Shown: piece by piece, positions 53,662-62,005 of the stretch
How the letters are laid out: each line of letters opens with the position of its first letter
How positions within the stretch are numbered: the first letter of the stretch is position 1
Source of the DNA: Deltaproteobacteria bacterium
Lineage (GTDB): Bacteria; Acidobacteriota; Thermoanaerobaculia; Multivoradales; JAHZIX01
DNA length: 64,000 nt
NCBI GenBank assembly: GCA_022601195.1
Contig: JAHZIX010000045.1
Coordinates: forward strand, 124,001 to 188,000
Direction of reading: 5' to 3'
Notes under the pieces: generated by a model
Databases searched by the model: none
The model's input: the letters and a program-made list of their open reading frames with translations, nothing else
Told to the model about the DNA's origin: nothing
Made by a program: the position numbers and the translations under genes

Positions 53662-55494
53662 TTGATCGACCCCGAAACCCCAACAGCGGAAACCAATATC
53701 TTGCCTCACACGCCACTCCCCCGCGGCACCCACGAGGCCCCCTTTCGGCGCCGCTTTACCCTGCTGACCCGCCAACCCCGGGAAGCTGTGGCAACCATTT
53801 TGCCTATCGCAGGGGCTGTCTTGGTAGCTCTGTTAGCAACCCAGTGGGAGGAAATGGCTCCTCAAGGTGCCCTGCCTCCAGTCATTCCTTTCCTGGGCCT
53901 CGCCTTGGCTGCTACCGCCTGCATGCTTCACCGCCCCTTCGAAAGCTCCACCTTGGGGGTGGGAGCGGCGGTGATCGCACCCACCGCGGCTCTGTTTGGT
54001 GCCCTCCCGGCAGCACTCACCGCTGGAGGTGCCCAGTTGGTTGCGGACCTCGTCCGCCGTGTGCTGCGCAAGCGGTCGACCACGGTGGCAGCGGAACGGC
54101 GGCGGAGATTTCGCTCCCTCGAGCTCGCTGGTGGCCTGATGGTCTCCCTGACCGGGGCGGCAGCCATTGCCCAGCTGCTCGGACAACCTGGCCAGGACAG
54201 AGCCACGACCCTTGGAACCGTCGCCATCATGGGCGGAGCCTACGTGGTTATTTTTATTGGCCTCAAAGCCCTGGACAAGAGGTTGCGAAGGCCTCACCAG
54301 CCCATCCCTTGGGCCAAGCTCGTGCTCCCTTTCGTGGTGGATCTGGTTGCTTGGGGAGGTGGACTGGCCTTGGCGCGGGTGGCCCTGGGAGAGTCGGCGA
54401 ACACCTTCCCCATCCTCCTGGCCGGAACCTCCCTACTCTCCCTGGAAGCGGCCCGCCATGCTCTTCGCCACGGATTCTCGAAACAGCGCGTGGAGGATTT
54501 GGAACGCCTGTCACGGGCCAGCCGGCGCATCGCCAGCAATGAGCCGGGGATTCGCGGGATGGCGGAGCGCATCCACATCGAATGCTCCAACGTGTTGACC
54601 TTTCAGTGGTTTCAATTCGAGCTGCTGGCCCGAGAGCCGGGCTATCGCAGCTGGTGGACGGGACCCGAGCGGCGTTTGGAAGATGGGGTTCCACAGCCAC
54701 CGCCAGCCCCCCCTCCATTGCCCGGCATTCACCGGCGAGGCCAGTGGCGGATCGTCGAGCGTGCCCTCGAAACAGAGGAACAGTTGCTGGGCCGCCTTCG
54801 CCTATGGTGCGATCCACGGCAGTTGGGCAATGAAGCCGTCGGGCTCTTGGATCGACTACTGCCCCAGATGAGCGCCTCCGTGGGCCGCGCCCTGCTCGAT
54901 ATCGAAGCGAAACAAGACCCCCTGACCGGACTGGCCCTACGCCGAGTCCTGGAAGAGCGGCTGATGCGGGCCTACCGAGCCAGCTGCCGCCATGGCCTCC
55001 CCATGTCCATCGTCATGTGCGACTTGGACCATTTCAAGAACGTCAACGACACCTACGGCCATGCGGCAGGTGACCAAGCCTTGGTCGCCACCGCCCAGTT
55101 GTTGCTGACCGCGGCGGAAGGTGACCCCTTGCGCCTAGCAGCCCGCTACGGTGGGGAAGAGTTCGTCTTACTTTTCGAGGAAACCACTGGTGAAGAAGCG
55201 CTGAAAATAGCGGATCAAGTGCGCCAACAAGTGGAGGCGCTGCGTGTCGAGGTCGACGGCGAGATCTTGCCTCTCACCATGAGCCTTGGCGTGGCCACCT
55301 TCCCGGATCTCCATGTAAAGCGCCCGGAAGACCTCCAAGAACTGGCGGACGAAGCCCTCTACGAAGCCAAACACCGAGGGCGAAACCGGAGCCTTCGGCA
55401 CCTGGGCCGAGGCCGGTTCCGTACCGTTGACGGCCAGGAGCTGCAAGGTTCCGCTGAAGTGGCCGAAACCGAAACGCCTCATTTTTTTGCCTAG
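53662..55494 (+). CDS. membrane-bound GGDEF diguanylate cyclase
   Basis: 610 aa. The N-terminal half (about 35-270) has about seven hydrophobic transmembrane segments, a putative GAF-like or helical sensor region follows (280-430), and a C-terminal GGDEF domain (about 435-590) with RYGGEEFVLLF, so the active site is GGEEF and should make cyclic-di-GMP. The I-site RxxD region is not clearly seen. The start is uncertain (TTG 53662 is the frame start); a start further in, before the first hydrophobic segment, is possible. It forms an operon with the next genes. Confidence 0.85.
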   Translation: MIDPETPTAETNILPHTPLPRGTHEAPFRRRFTLLTRQPREAVATILPIAGAVLVALLATQWEEMAPQGALPPVIPFLGLALAATACMLHRPFESSTLGVGAAVIAPTAALFGALPAALTAGGAQLVADLVRRVLRKRSTTVAAERRRRFRSLELAGGLMVSLTGAAAIAQLLGQPGQDRATTLGTVAIMGGAYVVIFIGLKALDKRLRRPHQPIPWAKLVLPFVVDLVAWGGGLALARVALGESANTFPILLAGTSLLSLEAARHALRHGFSKQRVEDLERLSRASRRIASNEPGIRGMAERIHIECSNVLTFQWFQFELLAREPGYRSWWTGPERRLEDGVPQPPPAPPPLPGIHRRGQWRIVERALETEEQLLGRLRLWCDPRQLGNEAVGLLDRLLPQMSASVGRALLDIEAKQDPLTGLALRRVLEERLMRAYRASCRHGLPMSIVMCDLDHFKNVNDTYGHAAGDQALVATAQLLLTAAEGDPLRLAARYGGEEFVLLFEETTGEEALKIADQVRQQVEALRVEVDGEILPLTMSLGVATFPDLHVKRPEDLQELADEALYEAKHRGRNRSLRHLGRGRFRTVDGQELQGSAEVAETETPHFFA

Positions 55495-55504
55495 AGGTTC
55501 GACG

Positions 55505-56209
55505 ATGCGCCCCCCTCTCGACACCACTCACCTTCTGAGCCGAAGCATCGGAGTTCTCGGCAACGACCTTGGACCTATTCTCGCCTGGTCCCTGCTGTTG
55601 CAGGCTCCCCGAGTACTCATCTCCGTACTCAGCGATACCGGGCGGCTTTCTTTCGGTGACCAGGCCGGCTCTGTACTCGCTTTGCTGGTCGCCCTGCTGC
55701 CGATGGTGATCCTGACGCAGCTGCAGACGGCTGTGCTCGCTCCCCGGGTCCTCCATACGCTCCGGGAGGATGGCTTCGGGCCGCCCACTGAGGCTTCCAC
55801 TGCGGGTTCCAGTGTGATTGCGATTTTGATCACGGCGGTGGCAGTAGCTGTCTTGGCAGTGGCTGGGTTTGCCCTTTTTCTCATTCCCGGCTGGCTCGTG
55901 CTGACGGGCCTCTTCGTCGCTGTCCCAGCTTTGATGTGCGAGGGTCTTTCTCCGCAACAGGCCTTGATTCGCAGTTGGAGACTCACGGGCCCGAGGGGAA
56001 TCTCCATCTTCACCCTGGTGTTTTTGTTCACCCTGGTGGAAGCACTTCTCCGGATGGCTCTCACCGCTCTCGGAGCTCCAGCTACCTTGACCGCCCTGGC
56101 AGCCGTGCCGATCTCCGCGGTGCAGGCCATCGCCGCTACCGTCACCTATGCCGGCTTAGTGGCTCGGCACGACGATGGAGAAACACAGGACGAGCCCCAG
56201 GCACCCTGA
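55505..56209 (+). CDS. multi-pass membrane protein of unknown function
   Basis: 234 aa from ATG 55505, 10 bases after the GGDEF stop. About five hydrophobic segments with Ala/Leu-rich helices (ILAWSLLLQAPRVLI, LLVALLPMVILTQLQ, LITAVAVAVLAVAGFALFLIPG in pieces). The part around 145-160 (PALMCEGLSPQQALIRSW) resembles glycerophosphoryl-diester-phosphodiesterase-type or DUF975-like membrane proteins, but I give no family with confidence. Confidence 0.7.
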   Translation: MRPPLDTTHLLSRSIGVLGNDLGPILAWSLLLQAPRVLISVLSDTGRLSFGDQAGSVLALLVALLPMVILTQLQTAVLAPRVLHTLREDGFGPPTEASTAGSSVIAILITAVAVAVLAVAGFALFLIPGWLVLTGLFVAVPALMCEGLSPQQALIRSWRLTGPRGISIFTLVFLFTLVEALLRMALTALGAPATLTALAAVPISAVQAIAATVTYAGLVARHDDGETQDEPQAP

Positions 56210-56298
56210 GCCCCTCCAAGGAGACGAGGCAAGGCCCGGAAGAGCTCGACTCAGAGTCGGAAATCACCACAATCGACTTATCTAGGAAACTCTCGACG

Positions 56299-57492
56299 TT
56301 GAAACAACACTGGACCCTCGAACCCAATTTGGCCTTCCTCAACCATGGCTCCTTCGGCGCCTGCCCTCGAGTCGTTCAACTAGAGCAGCGTCGGCTCCAA
56401 CAAGAGTTAGAAAACCAGCCCGTGGGCTTCCTGGTTCGGCGCTTGGAAGGTCTGTTCGACCAAGCTCGGGAGAGGCTCGGGGACTTTCTCGGTGCGGATG
56501 CCGAGAACCTCGTTGCGGTGACCAACGCCACTAGCGGAGTCAATACCGTTCTTCGATCTTTGACCTTTGCTCCCGGCGATGAATTGTTGACCACAGACCA
56601 CGCCTACAACGCCTGTCGCAACGCCCTCGACTTCGTTGCCGCCCGAGCCGGAGCGCGGGTCGTCGTGGTACCGATTCCATTTCCTTCGAAGGGCCACGAG
56701 CAAATTCTCGAGGCCGTCATGGGGGCAGTGACGCCGCACACTCGCTTGGCCTTGCTGGACCACGTCACTAGCTCTACGGGACTGGTCTTCCCTATCTCGG
56801 ACCTGGTCCGGCAGCTGGAGGAGGCCGGCGTAGATACGGTGGTGGATGGAGCTCATGGGCCAGGCATGGTGCCTCTAGACCTGGAGACACTCGGTGCCGC
56901 CTATTACACCGGCAATTGTCATAAATGGCTGTGCTCTCCGAAGGGGGCAGCGTTTCTCTATGTCCGGCCAGATCGGCAGAAGGGAATCGTACCGCTCACC
57001 TTGAGCCATGGAGTCAATCGGCCGCGGCAAGCCAGAAGTCGCTTTCATGACCTCTTCGACTGGACCGGTACTACGGATCCTTCGGCGTTTCTCTGTATCC
57101 CAAAAGCACTGGATGTCCTGGAGTCCCTGGTCGCTGAAGGTTGGGACGAAGTTCGCCAGCACAACCGAGGCCTCGCCCTCTACGGGAGACAAACCCTTTG
57201 TACAGCGTTGGGCATCGACCCCCCGTGCCCGGAAGAAATGATCGGTTCTCTGGTTGCTCTGCCTCTTCCGAATGGACCCCTTCCAGACGGCTCGACGGGG
57301 ATGGCTGTCGAGTCCCTTTTTGGAGATGAGATTCAGCAGAAGCTGCTTTCCCGATACCGTATCGAGGTGCCGGTATTTCCCTTCCCTGCTCCACCCAAAC
57401 GACTCATCCGAATCTCGGCGCAGCTCTACAATGACAAGCGGGAATACCAACACCTGGCCGAGGCTCTGGTCGCTGAGCTCAAGGCCTCTTGA
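56299..57492 (+). CDS. class-V aminotransferase (isopenicillin-N-epimerase-like)
   Basis: 397 aa from TTG 56299, preceded by an AGGAAA site; the family normally starts at exactly this place (KQHWTLEPNLAFLNHGSFGACP in pieces). PLP enzyme: NATSGVNTVLRSL, then DHVTSSTGLVFPI, and the PLP-lysine in GNCHKWLCSPKGAAFLYVR. The group covers epimerases, cysteine desulfurase-like lyases and aminotransferases; the reaction cannot be read. The frame is open upstream to 55936 in shadow of the membrane gene, which I reject. It ends 14 bases inside the convergent methyltransferase gene. Confidence 0.85.
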   Translation: MKQHWTLEPNLAFLNHGSFGACPRVVQLEQRRLQQELENQPVGFLVRRLEGLFDQARERLGDFLGADAENLVAVTNATSGVNTVLRSLTFAPGDELLTTDHAYNACRNALDFVAARAGARVVVVPIPFPSKGHEQILEAVMGAVTPHTRLALLDHVTSSTGLVFPISDLVRQLEEAGVDTVVDGAHGPGMVPLDLETLGAAYYTGNCHKWLCSPKGAAFLYVRPDRQKGIVPLTLSHGVNRPRQARSRFHDLFDWTGTTDPSAFLCIPKALDVLESLVAEGWDEVRQHNRGLALYGRQTLCTALGIDPPCPEEMIGSLVALPLPNGPLPDGSTGMAVESLFGDEIQQKLLSRYRIEVPVFPFPAPPKRLIRISAQLYNDKREYQHLAEALVAELKAS

Positions 57493-58297
57493 CGCCAATG
57501 ACGTCGTACATGGGGGGCAAGCAGAGGAAGCTCGAGGAATCCTCAGAACGAGCCTTCCAATCCTCCCAGAATGCTTGAATTTCCTCTGCAGACAGGAATC
57601 CTTTGGCTTTCAGGGTCGGTAGAAAGCCCTCGAAGAAGGTGGCCGGCCACTGCCATTTTGGAGACCCGGGACGAGCCACCTGGGCATGGCAATGGACGTG
57701 GACTGGCTCCAGACCATGGCGTGCCATGAGCCCTGGCATGCGCCCCTGGATACCGAGGTCACCGCCTTGGAGCTTCCACGATCCCTCAACGACCTCCACC
57801 ACCCGGTCGACGGCGTCGCTGCGCGGCCCGAAGGTAAAGGCCCGATAGTTGAAGTAGTCCGTGACCGCCAGGGCTGCCCCCGGCCTCAGGGCACGAGCTA
57901 CCCGCGCCACCACATCTTCCGGATCTCTGATGAAGCAGAAAAGCCAACGGGCATAGGCTCCATCCAGACTGCTTTCAGGCAAATCCAGGTCGTGAACATC
58001 TAAGAGACGAGTATCGATGTTCTTCTGACCCTGAGCTTTCCCTTGGCAGGTCAGGTGGTCCAGGAAGGAGGGCGATGAATCCACCGCCACGATCCTTCCC
58101 TGTGGCCCCACTAGGTGCGCTAGGTCCAAGCTGGTAAATCCAGGGCCACACCCCAAATCCAGAAGGGTCTGCCCATAGGCAAAGCCGGCTCGGGCCCATA
58201 GAGAAAAGGATTCTTCTGCCCAAACCCGATGCTGAAAGGCCAAGCGAATCAACTCCTCGTGGCGGGTGCCTAGCAGGTAGTCCTCATTCTCTCCCAC
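57479..58297 (-). CDS. SAM-dependent methyltransferase (UbiE/COQ5-like)
   Basis: 272 aa. The start GTG 58297 follows a GGAAAGGAG site at the end of the upstream gene. SAM motifs: LLDLGCGPGFTSLDLA, IVAVDSSPSFLDHL and LDLPESSLDGAYARWLFCFI. It would methylate a small molecule in a quinone- or polyketide-like pathway; no partner gene is present to tell which. The tail overlaps the convergent aminotransferase by 14 bases. Confidence 0.82.
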   Translation of the reverse strand: MGENEDYLLGTRHEELIRLAFQHRVWAEESFSLWARAGFAYGQTLLDLGCGPGFTSLDLAHLVGPQGRIVAVDSSPSFLDHLTCQGKAQGQKNIDTRLLDVHDLDLPESSLDGAYARWLFCFIRDPEDVVARVARALRPGAALAVTDYFNYRAFTFGPRSDAVDRVVEVVEGSWKLQGGDLGIQGRMPGLMARHGLEPVHVHCHAQVARPGSPKWQWPATFFEGFLPTLKAKGFLSAEEIQAFWEDWKARSEDSSSFLCLPPMYDVIGVKRP

Positions 58298-58304
58298 CGG
58301 AACC

Positions 58305-58844
58305 TCACTCCTTTCCTGCTGGCGAGCTGCCGGCGGGCCAACAGACAAAAAAGCCATCGGCCCAGACGATGTCGTGATCGAGGTCCTTAGGCGAAAAGCG
58401 GTAGGACTCATAACTTTGGCCGGAGAACTTGCCGTCTCGGCCGGGGCTGCGGATGAAAAAGAGGTGCTCGGCTCCCCCCTCGGCAACCACCCGGATCTCC
58501 AAGGGATGCCCCCAACCATCGTCCCGGGGAACAGCTTCCAAATAGCTCGGCACTAGGAGGTTTTCGATTTCCTCGAAGCTCAACACCGGATCCGGAAAGT
58601 CATCGACTCGGGCCATGGCAGCGCCTGCCGCAGCAGCAGAAGTGGAGTCGGTGTACCAGGACAGGAGGGCGGAGCCGAGACTACGAATGGAGGCCAAGGT
58701 TTCCTGGGTCGCGGGATCCCCCTCAATTTCGGCTTGGGTATCGGCCTTAGACGGAATCGTCAGGACGGAACTCAGAAGAAGGAGAAAAAGGACGAAAATG
58801 ATGGGAGACCCGCCTCGGCAGATGCGATCTTTGCTGGTAGGCAT
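58305..58844 (-). CDS. secreted GspG-like (pseudopilin-related) protein
   Basis: 179 aa. Signal peptide or N-terminal anchor (about 13-35, PIIFVLFLLLLSSVLT), then a soluble domain whose end resembles type II secretion GspG: PRDDGWGHPLEIRV, FFIRSPGRDGKFSG. There is no prepilin cleavage site of the usual GFTLIE type, so it is probably not a pilin but a free relative found in Acidobacteriota-like genomes. GAAGGAGG site before ATG 58844. Probably co-transcribed with the downstream methyltransferase. Confidence 0.7.
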   Translation of the reverse strand: MPTSKDRICRGGSPIIFVLFLLLLSSVLTIPSKADTQAEIEGDPATQETLASIRSLGSALLSWYTDSTSAAAAGAAMARVDDFPDPVLSFEEIENLLVPSYLEAVPRDDGWGHPLEIRVVAEGGAEHLFFIRSPGRDGKFSGQSYESYRFSPKDLDHDIVWADGFFVCWPAGSSPAGKE

Positions 58845-58872
58845 GGAAATCCCCTCCTTCGCGGTCCAGATG

Positions 58873-58898
58873 AAAAAGCCTAGTTGGAAAGTCTAGGC
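58873..58898 (-). terminator. terminator of the trkAH operon
   Basis: Minus-strand hairpin GCCTAG - 9-base loop - CTAGGC followed by TTTTT. It lies 35 bases after the trkH stop and 29 bases before the next minus-strand start, a clean operon boundary. Confidence 0.8.
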
Positions 58899-58933
58899 AG
58901 GTGAGCTAACCGAAAGAGCCTCATCACGAAATG

Positions 58934-60385
58934 TCAGCCCTTCCAGAATCTCAAATGAAATAAAGCGGCAATAGCGTAGACTTCCAAGCGCCCGACCCAC
59001 ATTAGCAAGATCATCACCAGCTTGGCCCAATCGCTAAAAAAAGCAAAATTCTCGACCGGTCCCACCATTTCCAGACCTGGTCCCACATTGCCAAGAGTAG
59101 CGATAGCGGCAGTGGCGCTGGTGAGCAAGCTATGGCCGTCCAGGGTCAAGAGGATGGTACCCAGGCCCCAGCAGGTAATAAACAGGACGAAGAAGCCTGC
59201 GACGCTGCGAACGATGGGGTCCGGCACTGCCTTTCCTCCGACGAAGACGGCCGCCATGGTGTTGGGGCGAAAGGTATAGCGAACCTCCCGCATGGCAGAT
59301 TTGAGACCGATCACCATTCGCATGACCTTCATAGACCCGGCTGTCGAGCCAGCGCAGCCGCCCACGAACATCAACCCCACCAAAAGCACTTTCGAAAAGG
59401 CCGGCCAACCTTCGAAGTCTGCCGTGGCAAAGCCGGTGGTCGTCATGACGGACACCACCTGAAAAGCACTGTCGACGGCGGCCCGGCCCGGTGCCTCATA
59501 GGTGCCGGAAGCGAGCAACTGCCATGCGATGGCCAGAGAGGCTCCTCCCAGAATGGTTAGATAGAGACGAAACTCCGGATCCCGTAGCAAGTTCCATCCA
59601 CGACCCTGGCGAATCCCGTAGTAGAGGGAGAAATTTCCTCCTGCCAAGACCATAAAGAGAATGATCACAAGGGCGATCGCCGGCGTACCTTCGAAGGCAG
59701 CAACGGATTCGTTGCGGGGAGAAAACCCTCCGGAAGAAAGAGTGGAAAAAGTATGAGTCAAGGCATCGTAGAGCCCCATACCCAACAGCATGAGCACCAC
59801 CGTTTGGACCAGGGTCAGCCCCAGGTAGAGGCGCCACAATACGGCCGCCGTGTCGTGGATTCGTGGCGACAAGCCTTCTGCCGTTGGCCCGGGAACTTCC
59901 AATTTGTATAGAAAGTTTGCACCAGGACCGATCTCGGGGAGAAGAGCGACGAAGAGAACAATGATCCCCATCCCTCCTAGCCACTGAGTGAAAGAACGCC
60001 AGAAGAGGATGCCGCGCTCCTGCCCCGCAATGTCCAGAAATACGGTGGACCCGGTGGTGGTAAAACCGGAGGCGGACTCGAAAAGAGCATCCACCGGAGA
60101 GCCGAGAGCGCCGCTGAGTAAATATGGAAGGGCCCCTAAGGTCGAGGCCAACACCCATCCGAGCACTACGATGAGGATGCCCTCGCGACGATAAAGCTGT
60201 CCATCGCCTCGACCTAGGCCGATGAGCACTCCCCCCAGGGCCGCACTACAGACGGCTGAAGCGAAAAAAGCGACCGTGGCATTTCCCTCTCCATAGAGAA
60301 TCGAACAAACCAAAGGAAAGATCTGGGCCGCCGCCAGCACCAAGACGAGGCGACCCAGGAACCGCAATACCGGCTGGAGGTTCAT
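58934..60385 (-). CDS. trkH: TrkH-type potassium uptake channel subunit
   Basis: 483 aa from ATG 60385 (GAGGG site). A membrane protein with about ten hydrophobic helices and four pore-like segments: SASGFTTTGSTVF, SSGGFSPRNES, VMTTTGFATADF, and ATLGNVGPGLE, the selectivity-loop region of Trk/Ktr channels. It is next to trkA, its gating regulator, on the same strand with 10 bases between. A potassium importer in the inner membrane. Confidence 0.93.
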   Translation of the reverse strand: MNLQPVLRFLGRLVLVLAAAQIFPLVCSILYGEGNATVAFFASAVCSAALGGVLIGLGRGDGQLYRREGILIVVLGWVLASTLGALPYLLSGALGSPVDALFESASGFTTTGSTVFLDIAGQERGILFWRSFTQWLGGMGIIVLFVALLPEIGPGANFLYKLEVPGPTAEGLSPRIHDTAAVLWRLYLGLTLVQTVVLMLLGMGLYDALTHTFSTLSSGGFSPRNESVAAFEGTPAIALVIILFMVLAGGNFSLYYGIRQGRGWNLLRDPEFRLYLTILGGASLAIAWQLLASGTYEAPGRAAVDSAFQVVSVMTTTGFATADFEGWPAFSKVLLVGLMFVGGCAGSTAGSMKVMRMVIGLKSAMREVRYTFRPNTMAAVFVGGKAVPDPIVRSVAGFFVLFITCWGLGTILLTLDGHSLLTSATAAIATLGNVGPGLEMVGPVENFAFFSDWAKLVMILLMWVGRLEVYAIAALFHLRFWKG

Positions 60386-60395
60386 CGCGTCGCCC

Positions 60396-61760
60396 TCAAT
60401 CCCCGGCTCGATCGGGACGACCGGGAAACAGCAGCTGCACGGTTCCAAGCTCTGACTCATGGACGAAGAGAATGACTCGATCCCCGACTTCCAAACGATC
60501 CTTGCCCCGGGGAACGAAGACTTTCTTCCCTCGGACGACGACTCCAACTCGCATGCCTCGAGGAGGCGTCATTTCCGCCAAGGTCACCCCCGCTGCTGGG
60601 CTTGCTTTATAGAGCCACCGTTCCATGACTTGAGCGGTACCTCGCCGCAGGGAAACGATGTTGGCGCTATAACCATTCTCGATGTACTCATGGATTCTCT
60701 GGTTGGCCAGGGCGCGAGGCGAGAAGACATGAACCAATCCCAAACGCCGCCACAGGTCCGAGGTCTCGGATCTGTGGAGTAGAGCCATCACGTTGGGTAC
60801 CCCCAGTTCCTGAGCCAGAAGACAAGCCATCAGGTTGGTTTCGTCGTGGCCGGTTAGGGCAATAAAGTAGTCCGCCCGGTCCAGACGTTCCGCCTTGAGC
60901 AAAGGTAGATCTGTCGTGTCTCCCAACAGGACTTCGTGGCGAGGAAAGGTCGCTGCAAGCTCACGCGCCCTCTCACGCTCTTTCTCGATGATCTTCACCG
61001 AAGCCATCCGCTTGAGGGACAGGGCCACCAGTTCGGTAACCGGACCGCCACCAGCGATGAAGATTCTCTGGCGCTTGTCCTTGCGGTTGCTCACCATCCG
61101 TTCGAAGTCGCTGATGACCTCCGTCTCCCCAAGAATCAACGCCTCATCGCCCGGCTCTGCGCGGTCGTCCCCGGAGGGAATGATGAGCTCTTCACCGCGG
61201 TAGAAAGCTACGACCAGGCTGCCCTCGGGAAGACTCACATCGCGCAGGGGCTTCTCTGTCAATAGAGACGAATCGTCCAACGAGATCTTGCGAAGCTCCA
61301 CCTTGCCACCGGCAAAGTATTCAACCGCCATCGTGTTGTGACCACGAATGTGGTTCAAGACTCGGGTCGAGGTCAGAAACTGAGTGGAAAGAAGGACATC
61401 GACGTCGAACACTTCCTCATAGATCTTGCGGTGCGTCGCCTCGTGGGCGGCCGTTTCTACCCGCACCGCAGTTCGGAGAGCTCCCAGGCGCTTAGCGAGC
61501 AAGGAAGCGGCCAGATTCGCCTCTTCTCCGGAAGACACCGCCATGAACAAATCGCAGCCCTCGACTCGAGCCGACTCTAAGATCTGTACCTCGGCGCCAT
61601 TTCCAATGATGACCTGGACATCGAGCTCTTCATCGATCCGCTGGCCCGTTTCCGGATTGCGTTCGATAACGGTGACGTTGTGGCCCCCCTTCGAGAGGGA
61701 CTCTGCCAATTGAAGCCCCACCTGGCCGGCCCCCATGACGACATATCTTTTTCTGTCCAT
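60396..61760 (-). CDS. trkA: TrkA-type potassium uptake regulator (two RCK domains)
   Basis: 454 aa. Two tandem RCK units: an N-terminal Rossmann nucleotide-binding motif (VVMGAGQVGLQLAESLSKGG) and a second one (IFIAGGGPVTELVALSLK) near residue 235, each followed by a TrkA-C-like end. The usual length and order for TrkA in two-domain form. It controls TrkH in response to NAD(H) and ATP/ADP. First gene of the trkAH operon. Confidence 0.93.
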   Translation of the reverse strand: MDRKRYVVMGAGQVGLQLAESLSKGGHNVTVIERNPETGQRIDEELDVQVIIGNGAEVQILESARVEGCDLFMAVSSGEEANLAASLLAKRLGALRTAVRVETAAHEATHRKIYEEVFDVDVLLSTQFLTSTRVLNHIRGHNTMAVEYFAGGKVELRKISLDDSSLLTEKPLRDVSLPEGSLVVAFYRGEELIIPSGDDRAEPGDEALILGETEVISDFERMVSNRKDKRQRIFIAGGGPVTELVALSLKRMASVKIIEKERERARELAATFPRHEVLLGDTTDLPLLKAERLDRADYFIALTGHDETNLMACLLAQELGVPNVMALLHRSETSDLWRRLGLVHVFSPRALANQRIHEYIENGYSANIVSLRRGTAQVMERWLYKASPAAGVTLAEMTPPRGMRVGVVVRGKKVFVPRGKDRLEVGDRVILFVHESELGTVQLLFPGRPDRAGD

Positions 61761-62005
61761 TTTTCTCGGGCTCGTTTCGCTTTCTGATGGGGCGTTGGAA
61801 TCTCGAAGGATAAAGTCTCACAGCTGTTTGCAGAAAAACAAGAATGTGCCGTTGTCACGCCCTCCTGACTATTCCTGTTGACTGGACGCCTGCCCTCTGG
61901 GACAGATAAGCTATTGGGGCTCTTCGAGCCGAAAATCCATCTCTTCGAGGGCTACCCCCGACTGTCGCGGCGGAGCCCCGCGTAGACTCCTAGGAGGGAA
62001 TCCCC

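Noticed and set aside
55936-56298. N-terminal extension of the aminotransferase
   Set aside because: It lies in the shadow of the membrane gene with no family similarity; TTG 56299 matches the family's normal start.
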